DNA of 64,000 nt from Capsaspora owczarzaki ATCC 30864 (Eukaryota > Opisthokonta > Filasterea): NCBI RefSeq assembly GCF_000151315.2, contig NW_011887302.1, forward strand, positions 721,081 through 785,080. The letters are read 5' to 3'. Below, piece by piece: positions 35,998-48,093 of the stretch. The translations under genes and the position numbers were made by a program. Every line of letters begins with the position of its first letter. Within the stretch, counting starts at the first letter, position 1. The notes below the pieces were generated by a model. That model was not told the origin of the DNA. It saw only the letters and a list, made by a program, of their open reading frames with translations, and searched no databases.

Positions 35998-36207
35998 TGT
36001 TGAATAAATCTAGAGTGACAACGCGAAAAATAATGAATGAATGAATGGACTTGAGGGAGTTTATGTGGTCGCGAGGATGTTGTTGTTGCAAAGGCTGATT
36101 TTGATGCGCCAATATGAAGTGGCGATCACTTCGAAACTCTCCTTCCCCCCCCCATTGATGCTCTAGGAATAAGAAATACATGTATTGTGTCACACTGTTT
36201 ACAGCTT

Positions 36208-38073
36208 CTACCACACGCTGCTGCTGGGAGCAGGAGGGGTGGACGTGGATGATGCATCGGCCGCCTTGCTCGAAGTCTCCCATTCGGCGGGCCAGTTGGG
36301 AGCCTTGCGAGGCGCTTGCGTGGCGGGTTGTGGGCGACTTTGCAGAATGGCAACGTTGGCCTCTGCTTGCTGCTTGCGGTCGCTGGTGACTCGGCGCAGC
36401 TTTCGCTTGGCCGTGCGAACCGACTGCCAAGCAATGTACTGATCCACACCAGACTCGCCACGTTTCAACAATGGCACGCTGTCCGAATTGACACCGCCGA
36501 TTGGTGCGTGTCGTGCCTGTTGCTCGGCTGTGAGGGGTGCAACTTGCCTGATCACGGCCTTTTGGACGTTAAACCTGTAACGGAGGGAGCCCAAGCAAAC
36601 AACGGAAGAGTCAGAATGCGCATAAAGAACGAGAAATAGCCCCAACAAACAACACTGCATTCCGTGCCCTGAAAATCCAGCTAAAGCCAAATCTTCGCCC
36701 AACATTGGAAAAAAAACCACTAGAATAACCAAACAAAAAGCACTTGCTTACATCTTTGCCAACTCTTCGGTCGATTTGGTCGTGGTGGCGCGCAACGCTC
36801 GAACCTTGGCAATAGTCGCCGGATCGGTCATGCTCGGGGCGCGCGCGGCGTCGAGGCCGGCCTTCTCGGCAGCCTTGACTGCGTGCTCGGCCGGGGTCTT
36901 TTGCAGTCGGCTCGGGCGAGCTTGCTGTTGCAGATATTTGCTGAATGCGACTGGATACTGTGCTGCCGAGGCCGAGGTGGCGACCGACGTCGAGCGCGCC
37001 TGGCGTTCTTGGTCTGCAGCGTAAAAGTTGACGCGCTCGGTCAATGCCTGACGACCGGCTTGCGTCAAGTGCGACAGGAAGGCGGCCTCCAGCGATGGAG
37101 ACGAAGAGCTGTCGTGTGCATTCTTGGCAGGGCCGACGTGCAGCGCGCCAGCGGCAGTGCCGCGGGTCTTTGCATCCGTGCCGTGCGGCAGAGCGGACTT
37201 GGGCACGAGGTTGAGTGCCTGGCGTGCCATGACGTTCTGTGGCAGAGGAGTGCGGGCGGCGGGCGATACTGGAATAAACGCGCGCTCGACCGAGGCAAGA
37301 CCGCGGGTGCGACGGCCCTTGGCGACCATCACCGAGGCCGGCGAGGTGGCCGTCTCGTCAATGACCGGGAAGGGATCGAGCGGCGTCATGGCCTCCGTGG
37401 TGCCCACCGTGAAGTTGTTGTTCAGCGTCGGCATGTTTGGCGTTGGCAGTTGCGTGAGACGCGTAAAGTCCTCGTGCACGACGCGCAGCGGGTGGTACGT
37501 GACAATGATGCTGGCATTGGCATTGGCCGCGGTGGTCGCAGCAGCAGCAGCCATCGTGCTCATGGCCTTCGTTGGCGCCGCACCGGGCAGCGCCGGCACC
37601 GGGACAGCAATGACAGCGCGCGGGAATGGCGGCGTGACGAGCGGGTGCGGGGCGACGTGGGCCGTCTTGTCGTCGAGGGGCAGCGTGCCGGCCTTGCGCT
37701 GGGCCTTGATGGCGCGGTGGGGGAACTTGGCGAGCGCCTGCGACCCTGCGCCGTGCGAGTGGAATCCGCGCGCAGAGGCAGTCGCGAAGACGGGTGCGCG
37801 GGAGTGGACTGACGCGAGTGGAGCGACAGTGCTGCTGCTGCTGCTGCTGCTGGAGAATGGCGAGATCGCAAACATGCGACGAGAGCCAGCCACGGACGCC
37901 ACACTCAGCGCAGCAGCAGCAGCAGCAGCAGAAGTGGATGCATGGCGAGTCTGTACTGAGGATGATGATGATGATGGCGATGCAGAGGCAGAGGCAGAGG
38001 CAGCGAGCGTGGCGACGCGAAGAGCACCGCAGCCAGAAGCAAGCGCAGAGGAAGATGAAGCAGCAGAAAGCAT
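36208..38073 (-). CDS. Unknown, Ala/Ser-rich, probably mitochondrial protein
   Basis: Two exons (38073-36752, 36574-36208) join in phase 2 to give 562 residues. The first 110 residues are Ala/Ser homopolymer-rich with scattered Arg and no acidic clusters, compatible with a long mitochondrial presequence. No known domain is recognised. The middle is Pro/Ala/Thr-rich with short ordered-looking pieces (IIVTYHPLRVVHEDFTRL, ARQALNLVPKSALP). The second exon has a charged helical segment (VDQYIAWQSVRTAKRKLRRV) and a Ser/Pro tail. The long plus-strand ORFs over exon 1 (309 and 353 codons) are antisense shadows of this GC-rich frame. The coding call rests on a 441-codon open frame and a clean splice. 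Confidence 0.65.
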
Positions 38074-38412
38074 TAGAGAAGAGAATTGGACTGTGAATGC
38101 AATTCAATTGGAAGTGGGCAAGCTATGGAACAATGCAGTAAAAGAGAAACAAACAAGACATGACTTGGGAGAAAGGGAAAGATGAAAAGGGAAGCGATGA
38201 AACGGTTGCGATTCGCTTTGGATCAAACCCTCAAAGAGCAGACAAACAGTCAACAATGAACATGGACGAGATGGATCTAGTACTCATGGTGTGGGTTGAA
38301 AATGGTACGGCCCTGGAGGGAGAATAACTGTACTTGCATCAACGAACAAAGCAGAAAAAAGTCATCGAAAAACCAAAATTCGTCCTTTTGCTTCCCTCTT
38401 GCTCTCTCCGGA
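38074..38412. other. Intergenic region
   Basis: About 340 bp between the start of the unknown mitochondrial gene and the ECHS1 stop, both on the minus strand. No gene or repeat of note. Confidence 0.6.
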
Positions 38413-39589
38413 TTACTCGTCAGTAAACTTGGCGGCACGCTTCTCGACAAACGCAGTCATGCCCTCGGCACGGTCCTTCAGGCCGAAAGTCGAGTGGAAG
38501 AGACGACGCTCAAAGTGGGTGCCCTCCTTGAGGGTCATTTCGTACGAGGCGTTGACAGCCTCCTTGCAGAGCTGGACAACGGGCTTGGAGAGCGAGGCAA
38601 TCTTGCTGGCCTTCTTGACAACCTCCTCGACCAGCGTTTCGACGGGGTAGACGCGGGCAACCAGGCCAGCGCGCTCCATCTCCTGGGCAGAGTACTTGTC
38701 GCCAGTGAGGACAATCTCCATCGCCTTGCTCTTGCCCACGGCCTGGGTGAGGCGTTGCGTGCCGCCTGCGCCGGGAATGGTGCCGAGCAGAATCTCGGGC
38801 TGACCAAACTGGGCCTTCTCGCCGGCATAGATAATGTCGCACATCATGGCGAGCTCGCAGCCACCGCCGAGCGCAAAGCCGTTGACGGCCGCGAGAATGG
38901 GCTTGCGCGACTCTGCGACGCGCGTCCAGTGAGCGAGGAAGTTGGTGTTGACGCACTTGGAGTAGGTCAGCGGCTGCATTTCCTTGATGTCAGCGCCGGC
39001 TAGACAGAGACAACAAGATCAAAAAGTGATACATGATCAAGATGGTGAGAATCACAATGAGATTCAGACAATGCACGACATGTCTGAGCGAGTGAGCATC
39101 GTTCCCCAAAGCAAAACCACAGCTGGACCGACCTGCGAATGCGCGCTCGCTGCCAGTGATGACGATGGCGCCCACCGTGGGATCGGCGTGGAAGTGCTCC
39201 AGGGCCGTGTTGAGCTCGCTCATGAGATCGTCGCAGAGAGCGTTGAGTGCCTTTGGGCGGTTGAGCGTGACCAGGCCGACATTGGCGGTCGGCTTGGACA
39301 CGAGCAGCGTGTTGAAGCTCAGCTTGGAGACGTCTGTGCAATGGTGCAAGGAGTAGGTGAGGTGTGTGATGTGTGATGTGTGGAGGAGATCAAAGTTGAG
39401 TGAGATGAGTGAGAGTGATCGGGATTGACAAAGGGATCACTCGAACTGAGAGGGATTCAGACCTGGGACGGCAGCCGACGAGCCAGCAGAGGCAGCAGTG
39501 GCAGTCGAGAGTGCGCGGATGGCTGCGGCAGAAGGCGACGAGGCTGACTGGACGCGGATGGCAGTGCGCAGAGCGTTCAATGCAAACAT
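38413..39589 (-). CDS. ECHS1: Enoyl-CoA hydratase, short chain, mitochondrial
   Basis: Three exons (39589-39463, 39333-39133, 38999-38413) give 304 residues. Exon 1 is almost entirely a mitochondrial presequence ([18 protein letters not shown]). The crotonase core contains [15 protein letters not shown], the oxyanion-hole segment [13 protein letters not shown] rebuilt across intron 2, [16 protein letters not shown], and [20 protein letters not shown] with the catalytic Glu pair expected in ECHS1. The C-terminal [14 protein letters not shown] is also diagnostic. It hydrates 2-enoyl-CoA in matrix beta-oxidation and in branched-chain amino-acid breakdown. Its ATG is 265 bp from the divergent RB1CC1-like gene, so the two probably share a promoter region. 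Confidence 0.96.
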
Positions 39590-39854
39590 GCTTGTGAAGG
39601 ACTTTGGATTGATGACTGCCTGAGGATCTGAGATTGGATTGCCAAGTTTCTGCTACGGTATATATCAACAACAATCACAATAATGCAACTCGTCGTCTCT
39701 GCTGCCTTGCCAAATGGGTGATGCAATTGCATTGAATCAGTCTTTCTCTCTCTTTTTGCATATTCAATCTCGTCGTCGTCCCTACAAAGACTCACTCAAC
39801 ACTCCACTCACTCAACCACAAGGGCAACAAGCACAACGCCAAAAAATCACACCG

Positions 39855-42800
39855 ATGTCGGTGCACGTCTTTTTCATTGAGTGCGCGACGCCGTTCGCGT
39901 TCGACCTCGACATCCAATCCGCCACGGTCAAGGTAGTACTCCCCATTCAACCTCAACCTCAACCTCAACAGAGATAGAAAGCGAGAGAGACCTGTTTGGC
40001 GTGGTTGGTTGTGCTGCCAAGGCGTGGTGGTCTCGTGCTGGACAACGGTCACCAGTCACCACAAAGCTTCGGGAGCCGTGAACAGCTTTGGGTTTGACTG
40101 CGTCTTGGCTGTGCTCAAGCAGTCGGGCGGGCAAGCGGTGGGGCGGGGGGTTCACATCCACGGCCGTGCAACACGAGTAAAAGGGGAGGGAGGTTTGTTC
40201 AGTGTGTGGGCTGTATTGGAGGGCAAGTGGGGGCAAAAGAGTTAAGCGGAAGGGGAGAGAACGAGAGCCTGGTCATCGAGCAGCTGAGAACAAGAATACA
40301 AAATAAAAATAATAAAAAATAGCTGAAAAATAGTGAAAATATGAAAACTAAGAAACTAAGAAATAACAAAACACTTGGTTTGTTGATGAGGATGCAGGTT
40401 CTGCAATGGGGAAAGACTCACATTCAGTTTTGCTTTGTTTTTTGTCTGCTAGACACTGATGGAGGCAGTGTTTGAATATACGCGGATTCCGGTCAACCAG
40501 CAGCTGCTCTTGGCGTCGGGCGACAGACCTCGCGTGCTCAGCTCCAAGGAGACAATCTTGAGTCTGAGCATCCACGGCTCTGAGCGTCACCCAATCTACC
40601 TCATCAGACTCGGTATGAGGGTTGCATGCTGAGAAGCTTACGTTGAAGATTTTGGTTCACGTTGATCTATTCACTCACATCTCTGATTCTGATTGGCTTT
40701 GTCGCTTTGGTGCGGACGTGAACAACCATAACGTAACAGGCACTGAAAATGGCACTGCCTTTCCGCCGCCTACTTTTCCGGCGGTCAATTCGTCCATCCA
40801 GGAGGCCCAGGATGCTGTTGATGCTGCTGCGCAGCTCGCCCCTCCGTCGACGTTTGGCGAAATCTCGGATCGGATTCTGGGTCAGCAACGGTAAGAGGGG
40901 GGGGGGTTTGAGTGCAATGTGGTTGCCTGAATTAACTGGAGAACCCTTCGCTAACTTTGCTTCTGCTGTGGTTGCTCGCCGCAGTCTGGCCAGCATCCTC
41001 TTCAACGCGTGTGATCAGCTGCGATCAGTGTTTTTGCGGCTGGGCGAAGACGTTCGCTCGCACCAGAGCGGCTTGGAGGCCGTGTGGCAGTACATTGGAT
41101 TGCAGCTCAAGAAACTGCAGCCGAGCATTGTCCAGTTTGAAGATGGGTATAACAGTCAGCGAGACCGTCACCAAAAGCTGCTTGATGCGCTCCCCGACGT
41201 CGTGCGGCTGCTGGAAAGCATCTCCATCCCTTCAACGATGATTCCCAGCATTGACGCCTCGCCCTCGAATTCCTTGCAGCTCCGGCAATCCGCGCAGCAG
41301 GCTCGCACGTTGATCGACTATGTCGACATGGAGCGAATCAACCAAGTCTACGCCACCTGCCGGAACTCTCAGGGCACATTCGATGCAGAAGTCCAGAAAA
41401 TGATGGCCTGGTGGCGCGAGTGCAACACGTTGCTGGGGACCCCGCCTGCACCGCTGTCATCGCACCTCTCCAAATTGATGACAGAAGAAGAGCTAGAAAG
41501 CTTATTTGACCAATTGGTAAGTACGCACTTCGGGGAGGTGAGGATCATCACACTCATTGATTTCATTGCTTTGATCTCTCCCCATTATCCAGCGATCGTT
41601 AATTGCCGTGATTCGACGAGACCACGGGAGCCAACCGTTAACAGACCCGAACGTGTCGGTTGTGGTTCATGACAACAACAAAGAGCACCTGCGACAAATG
41701 ATGGGCTACTTGGAGCACTTGCTGTCGGCTTACTCGGCCCTCAAGAACCTGCTGTTGGACCAACTTCCGGGCACTTGGGACTCTTTGCAGCGCGCCAACA
41801 CCATAATGGACATTCGAACGAAAATCGACACGATGCTCAAGTTCTTCCCGGATGCGCGGGACAAGAAATCGCTCAACTTTGCCATTATTCGAGGCACTTT
41901 TCTCATTCCAGTGCCCTTTGGCCAGAAGTTGCTTGAAATTTGCTTCCGTCGAGCGGTTGCCGAGCTGTACACACAGGCTCGTAGTGGCACACGGGAGCTT
42001 CTCGACAAGGTTCGGCGCGCCATTGCCAAAGGCGTCAGCGACGCGGACGCGTCCATTGTCCTTGATGGAGCCCTGGGCTCCTCCTCTTCGGGGAGCTCCT
42101 CTGGCGAGCTAGAGCGCAGCAACACTGGTTTGGCTGCGACCCGCGACTTGGCTAGCAGCAGCGGCGCCGCAACCGCTCGATCGACGCTGCAGCTGCGCGG
42201 CAAACAGTCGTCCGATTCGATGAATCTGCTTTTGATGCCAATCAAAGGGTTTGATCCAAACTTGCCCTTTGCCGAGATGCTTCGTGACACCAACCAACTT
42301 GAGCTACCCGCGTTGGGCAAAGCCGAGTTTGATCAGCTCCGCACCTTCTTCGTGGGGTGGGCTGATACTCTCGCGTCGGGCATACCGTCGTCCCCTCGCT
42401 CCAAGTCATCGTTGTATGTACGAAGTCTCGTTGAAACAGTCATCCTCAAAGATTTGGATGCGCTTGTCGACCGGTATGACGGCCTGATTGCCGCCATCGA
42501 CACGGCCATCAAGCGAATTGAAACCGGATCGAAAATTGAGGTCCTGGACTCTGCGAATGGCTTGAACACGAATGAAGCCAATGGACGAATTCAAGAGCTT
42601 GAAGGGCAAGTGCGTCAGTTTACCCTCTTCCTCGCTGAAATTCGTCGTCTTGGCGCGGTTGGTGGTGGTGGCGCGGCGCCGAGCAGTGGATCAGCGTCCA
42701 TCGTGGCCGAATCCGAGCTGCGCTCGCAGTTGCAAAGCGCATCGGCGTTGGAAACGGGCTTGAGGGCGCAGCTGGCTGCCGCCATTTCGGTGGAAACGGG

Positions 42801-45134
42801 CCTGCGCGTCCAACTGGCAACCTTCATGTCGAACGAGTCCGACTTGAAAGCCCAGCTTGACACGGCGGCCACGACTGAAAAGGACGTGCGCGCCCAGCTC
42901 ATGGCCGCAGCGACGTTGGAGTCCGAGCTGCGCTCACAGTTGGCCGTTGCTGCCAAAACCGAGCAGGAGGTTCGCCGGCAGCTGAGCGTCGATGCAGCCA
43001 CAGAGGCGGATTTGCGCGCTCAGATTGCCGTCGCCGGTGCCACCGAAACGAGCTTGCGTGAGCAGATGGCGAAGGCTGCGGATGCCCATCGGGAGAACAA
43101 CGATCGGATGCTTGCCGACCTCCAAGAGCAGAGCCAGCAGAAAGCCGAGCTTCAGCAGGTGCTGGAGACGACCCAGTCCACTCTCTTGTCGACGCAGTCC
43201 GATTGTCAGACGCTGCGCCAGGAACTCGAAAATCTACGAAAGCAGCTGGACAGTGCGACGGCTGATCGGCATCAAGCGCAGCAGGAGCTGGCGGCACAGA
43301 CCCAAACGGCAACCAATGCTGCCTTAGAGCATAGTGCAGCGCTTGCCAGCCTCGGTGCTGCGCATGAGGCTGCGTTAGCTCAAGTGCGAGCTGAGCACGA
43401 AGCGATTGCTGCGCGAGGGCGTACGGTCCTCGGCAGCCTGAATGCCGAAGTGGCCAACCTCAAGTCTAGTCTCGATACGCAAGCGGATCAATATAGCGCG
43501 CTTCAGGTTGCTCATGTCGAGCTTACCTCGCGGTATGAGCAAGTGTGGCGCGACAACACCACAGCGCAGCAGGCTCGCGACGCTGCCACATCCGAGCTCG
43601 AGCAGCTGAAGAGTACGTTGGCCGCAAAAGCGGATGAGAATGCTCTGCTGCAGCAACAGCTTGCCGACGCCACTCGGCAGCTTGATGCGCAATCGGACAC
43701 TGCTAAACTGCTGGCCCAAGATCGCGAGGACTTGAACCAACGACTCGTTCGTGCGCAAGAAGAGCTGGCTGGACTCCAAGCTGCCGCACGCGTGCAAGAG
43801 GCCGCAGCGCTTGCGTTTGCAGACGAACGAAAAGCCAGTGGCGAGAAGGCCCAAAAGCTGCAATCCCAAATTGTGGAGTTGCAGCAAGCGCAGCAGGCAA
43901 CCGCTATGGAGATGGTCGCCGCGAAAACCAAGGCAGACCAGCGCGTCCAGGCGCTTTCACAGGCCTTGGAGCAGTTGTTTGCGCTTGCGCATGCCGATCG
44001 CGAAGCCGGTGGCGATGCTGCACCCTCTGCTCGGGTTCTCGAGGCAAGTGCCGTCAAGCAGCTTCCTGAGGCGCTGCAAACCACGCTTGGAGACCTGGAA
44101 GCCTGCATCATTCGCATGCAGTCTGCCCTCGTCACAGACAAGACGCTGCTCGATAAGGACCGCGAGCTCATTTCGCAATTGCGCCACCTCGTGCAAGGGA
44201 AGAATTTGCAGCCCGACGACTTGGCGAATCTCGCAAGCATGGTGCGCGCGCTCGAGCCAGCATTCACGCACATTCAGCTTGTGGCACGTAGCGTCCTGCA
44301 ACACTCTCCTGCTGAAATTCCCTCCACTGGCTTGAATGTCGCTCTCCCGACCTGCTCTGCTTCGGCACCCGTGGAAGAAGTTTTCCGGAACGTGGCTGCA
44401 TGGAGCGGGATTCTGCAAAAATTGAATCTCGCCGTGCTTTCGGTCAAGACTGATTCCATTTTCCAGCATTTGAACCAGATGATGGAGAAGGAATCGGAAT
44501 CCTTCGGTAAAGCGGAGCGAAATGCGTTGCTTGGAGAAAGTCGTTTGCCTGTGTTTAAGCTCACCCCCTTGAATGTCACCTTTGTCTCGACCACATTCGT
44601 AGCTCGTGGGGCAGACGTGATTGCGGTGCAAAAGTAAGTTTGAACGCTTTTGTTTTGGACAAGGCGGAGGCGAGACACTTTGGGAATACTAACAAGTCTT
44701 TCTGTTCGTGCTTGATAGTTTCAGCCCGGGAAGCGCAGTTGTTTGCTTCCCCAATGCTGACAAAAGCAAGTGGTGTGTCTTGCATCTCTCCGACGGCGTC
44801 TTTGTGCGAGATTACTTTGTGTCGCAAGAGTGTTGCAGGGAGCTCAGACTCCAAGACACATCGAAAAAGTGCGGTATTTTTCTTTGTGTATTTGTGCCAT
44901 GTTTGGTAGCTGGCATGTGGCTGACATCTGATGACTGCAATTTCATTTTCCAGGGAGCTTTACGCCGCTCGCGTGCTTGCCATTCGGCCTGTAAGCAAAC
45001 TGTTGCGCGTTGGAGTTTTTGTGCATGGTATCAAATTGTCGACTCACTTTACAAACTCGCTCGTGTTACGAATCTGCTTCCAGAAGCCCGATCCCAAGAA
45101 AACGGCGTACGAAGTTGATATCGAAGCTATGTGA
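39855..45134 (+). CDS. RB1CC1: RB1CC1/FIP200-ATG11-type autophagy scaffold
   Basis: Seven exons (39855-39932, 40453-40612, 40740-40890, 40985-41516, 41593-44633, 44719-44868, 44954-45134) give 1430 residues. Residues 1-80 form a ubiquitin-like domain (MSVHVFFIECATPFAFDLDI, then a QQLLLASG turn), as at the FIP200 N-terminus. About 130-510 matches the conserved helical dimer region (LRLGEDVRSHQSGLEAVWQY, NFAIIRGTFLIPVPFG). A long coiled coil (about 660-1200) includes nine consecutive 14-residue repeats (42709-43086). The C-terminal 110 residues form a Claw-like domain (GSAVVCFPNADKSKWCVLHL, RDYFV). The protein would scaffold the ULK/Atg1 complex and bind cargo receptors through the Claw. Length is near human RB1CC1 (1594). 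Intron 1 is 520 bp. Confidence 0.9.
42709..43086 (+). repeat. Nine tandem 42-bp units encoding a 14-residue coiled-coil repeat
   Basis: Within the RB1CC1-like gene, nine adjacent units share the pattern E(S/T)xLRxQLxxAxxx (examples ETGLRAQLAAAISV, EKDVRAQLMAAATL, EADLRAQIAVAGAT). The period is exactly two heptads without gaps. DNA identity between units is partial, so the duplications are old or recurrent. Confidence 0.85.
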
Positions 45135-45344
45135 GCGAGCGAGATGCTTCGTGCCTTGTGTTTGTAATTATTCGATTTCATGTTTCTATCATTCATGTAC
45201 ACTGTGCCAAGCGGTACATTTCTTTCTCTTTTGACTTTTTGTATTCATTGTTCGTTAAAAGAAAGAAAAAAAAACAACAACGGTGGAGCTCGAGGCAGCC
45301 AGTCTTTGAATGGCATCGAGAACACGCCGCCACAACTCTTCAGT

Positions 45345-47713
45345 TTACGAACGGTAGCTGGCGTTGACCTTGACGTAGTCGTACGAGAAATCGCAAGTCC
45401 AGTACGTGGCTTGCTCTTTGCCGCCGGGAATGTTGAGCTCAAGGCGGCAAGTAATGTCGGTGTGCTTGAGAATCGCGAGGGCAGTGTCCTCGTTGACGTC
45501 GAACGGGGCACCATCCTTGACCAGCTGCTGCTCGGGAAGGGGGCGGTTGCCGTTTGCATCAAGGCAACCCATGAACAGATTGACCTTGGAGGGGTCGAAC
45601 GAGATGCCGCTGTATCCTGCCGCGCACAAAATTCGGCCCCAGTTGGCATCTTGACCGTACAATGCCGTCTTGACCAAAGACGAGGTGGCAATGCTCGAAG
45701 CGATAGTGTGGGCATCAGAGTAGGAGTTGGCACCCTGAGTACCGTCCAACACAAAAGAGAAGAACATTGGTCAGTTCCAGGCATGTCGACAGCTGGCGGT
45801 AAGGCAAAAAAAAAAAAAAAAAAAAAACACAAACAAACTCGAACTGTACCGTGACGGTAATTTCGGCAAGCTTGGTGGCACCCTCGCCGTCGCGGACAAG
45901 CAGCTTGGAGAGCTCGGCAGCAGTGGCGGTGAGTCCATCACGGAAGGCAATGTAGTTGGGCGACGTCGTATCTTCAATCACCTTTTTGGTTTTCCGTTCG
46001 AAATTGGAAGAAGAAGGTCATATCAGAACACAGCATCTACAAACGTGATAGTTTTATCGCAAAACATCTTACAGGAAGCTTGCTCTGGCCGTTGGCCAAA
46101 AGGAAAACTGAATCATTGGTGCTGGTGTCGCCGTCGACAGTCACGCAGTTGAAAGAGCGGTCGCACGCGTACGAAAGAGCGCTCTGCAGAGCCTTTTGGC
46201 CAACTGCGGCGTCAGTGGCGAGAACGCCCTGCAAGTAGCAAAAGAAAAAAAAAACGGAAATCCCCCATTTGTGAGAACCATCAGACACCCCTACCAGCAC
46301 AGCCCAGACCAAAAGAACACGAGTGAGACACTGACCAACATGGTGGCCATGTTGGGATGGATCATGCCAGCGCCCTTGGCGATGCCAGTGATGGTAATTG
46401 GGCCGTGACCTTGCAGCATAATTTGCCGCGAGACCAGCTTGGGCTGTGTAAAACGACAGAAAGTCCATCAGAAGAATGAGCACAAGCAAGGGGGAAATGC
46501 AACAACAACACGCAAATTTCAAAAACCCCGGACAAAATACAAACCTTGGTGTCGGTGGTCATGATTGCTTGCGAGGCGTCTTGCCAGCCTTGCTCAGTCT
46601 TGAGGGACTTGGACGAGAGCTGGATTCCCTTGGCGATTTTCTCCTACCAGATTCCCCAAACGCCACAAACACAAAAATTGTCAGACCACAAGAAACCGCC
46701 GTTTGTGGTGGTGACTCGAATCAGGCGCTTACCATGTCGAGATGCTGGCCAATGACGCCCGTCGACATGACCAAAACCTTGCCAGTAATGTTGGGATTGG
46801 CAGAGCGCAGAGTCTCGCTGGCCAATGCAGAGGACTCGCGAGCAGTCGCCAGACCCTTCTCGCCGGTGCAGGCGTTCGCGCAACCGCTGTTGATCATGAC
46901 GGCCTGGATGTTGCCTGGGTTGGCATCCTGATGATTGCAATTTTTGTGCAGAATCCCAAGACAGACAAAGTCAATTGTAAGTCTTGTTAAACAGCACGAA
47001 TAGGTGGGTTTTCAATGCAAAAGTCTGAGCATTTTCGATCTTTTTTTTTTTTTCTTTGGTTTGGCTGAACTCTGCTTTGGCCTTCTCTCCAAGTCACTGC
47101 AGCAGCCGCCGCTCGCCCGCCCATCTTTCCCCTCCGGCTTGGATCGATCCATCCATGGAAATCAATGGGTTCAAGCGATGCAGCAGTGCATTTGCAACAG
47201 CGATCGTGTAAAAGCGCGTTGGCTCAATGCTTTGCGCATGTGTGTGCTGCTCAACCGGTTTTTTTTTTTTTTCTTCTCGCTTGATGGGATCGGTTGGTGC
47301 AGCAGCGTCCAGCCGTGCATCGATCGCTTCAGCAACAGACAGCGCGATGGATGACGCAAACAAACGCAGTGCCTTACGATGAGCTCCTTGGACACGGTGA
47401 GCGGGGCAGCGCGGAACTTGTTCTGTCATGCAATCAAAGAGCGAGAGCGAGAGCGAGAGATAAGGATGAGCATCAGACAACGACCATAAGGGAGAGCTCC
47501 AGTTCGACACAGTGCTCGAAGGTTGATCCATCAAGCAATCACATACACACAAACATACTCAACACAAGGGGTTACCTTGGTGTACACGCCGGCAGCAGTG
47601 CAGGGAACCTCCGAAGCAACCATCGCAAAGTCGAGGCCGCCGCGCTTCTTGATGCCGCACGTCACGCCAGACGCGAGGAAGCCACGCGCAATACGAAGAG
47701 ATGTAGTTGCCAT
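45345..47713 (-). CDS. argJ: Glutamate N-acetyltransferase / ornithine acetyltransferase
   Basis: Eight exons (47713-47576, 47422-47378, 46927-46733, 46643-46545, 46443-46336, 46228-46073, 45981-45850, 45734-45345), all phase 0, give 420 residues. The first ten residues ([10 protein letters not shown]) may start a short targeting signal. Landmarks are [18 protein letters not shown], the [13 protein letters not shown] motif, [12 protein letters not shown], and [14 protein letters not shown] with the autoprocessing and nucleophilic Thr at about 193. The chain would cleave before that Thr into alpha and beta subunits. The C-terminus includes [15 protein letters not shown] and ends KVNASYRS. It recycles acetyl groups between acetylornithine and glutamate in arginine synthesis, usually in mitochondria. 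Intron 5 begins GTCAGT. Animals lack this gene. Confidence 0.95.
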
Positions 47714-48093
47714 TCAGAAACGGGTGTGGAAAGAGGAAATGGAAAAGTCGAGAGACAGAGAGAGAGATTCAACAATGTCAGACTGAGCCACCAAATCTGG
47801 ATTCGCGTTCAATTCTATGCGAAAAATGTCCAATTGGCGCTCCAGATGCGAGGATGAGATCGACCGTGTATAACGAGGCTCGTGTGTGTATGTATATATA
47901 TATATATGTATATGTGTGTGTGTGTCGTTGCTTGAGCGATCTGTTACAGAAAAGACGTCGGGCAAAATTTCAACAACGCTGCATCCATTTTTCAATGATG
48001 CAGGGGCTTTTTTTTTTTTTTTTCTTCGTTCCAGTACACAGCAAGCAGCATTACTTTTGAAAAAGGAGACAAGTTTCATTGCAAAACATTGTT
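47714..48093. other. Intergenic region with TA/TG microsatellite
   Basis: About 380 bp upstream of argJ and downstream of the ankyrin gene, both on the minus strand. It has a (TA)n/(TG)n run at about 47884-47926 and a poly(T) run at 48008-48023. No TGACTCA element like that of the threonine genes was found. Confidence 0.65.

Noticed and set aside
37124-38185. Plus-strand ORF of 353 codons, and another of 309 codons at 36883-37812
   Set aside because: Both are antisense to the minus-strand 441-codon frame. That frame has a presequence-like start and a phase-compatible second exon; the plus-strand ORFs are Arg/Ala/Gly-rich and show no structured segments.
43512-44273. Minus-strand Cys/Ser/Ala-rich ORF of 253 codons
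   Set aside because: Antisense of the RB1CC1-like coiled coil; Cys/Ser richness reflects complement of Gln/Ala codons.
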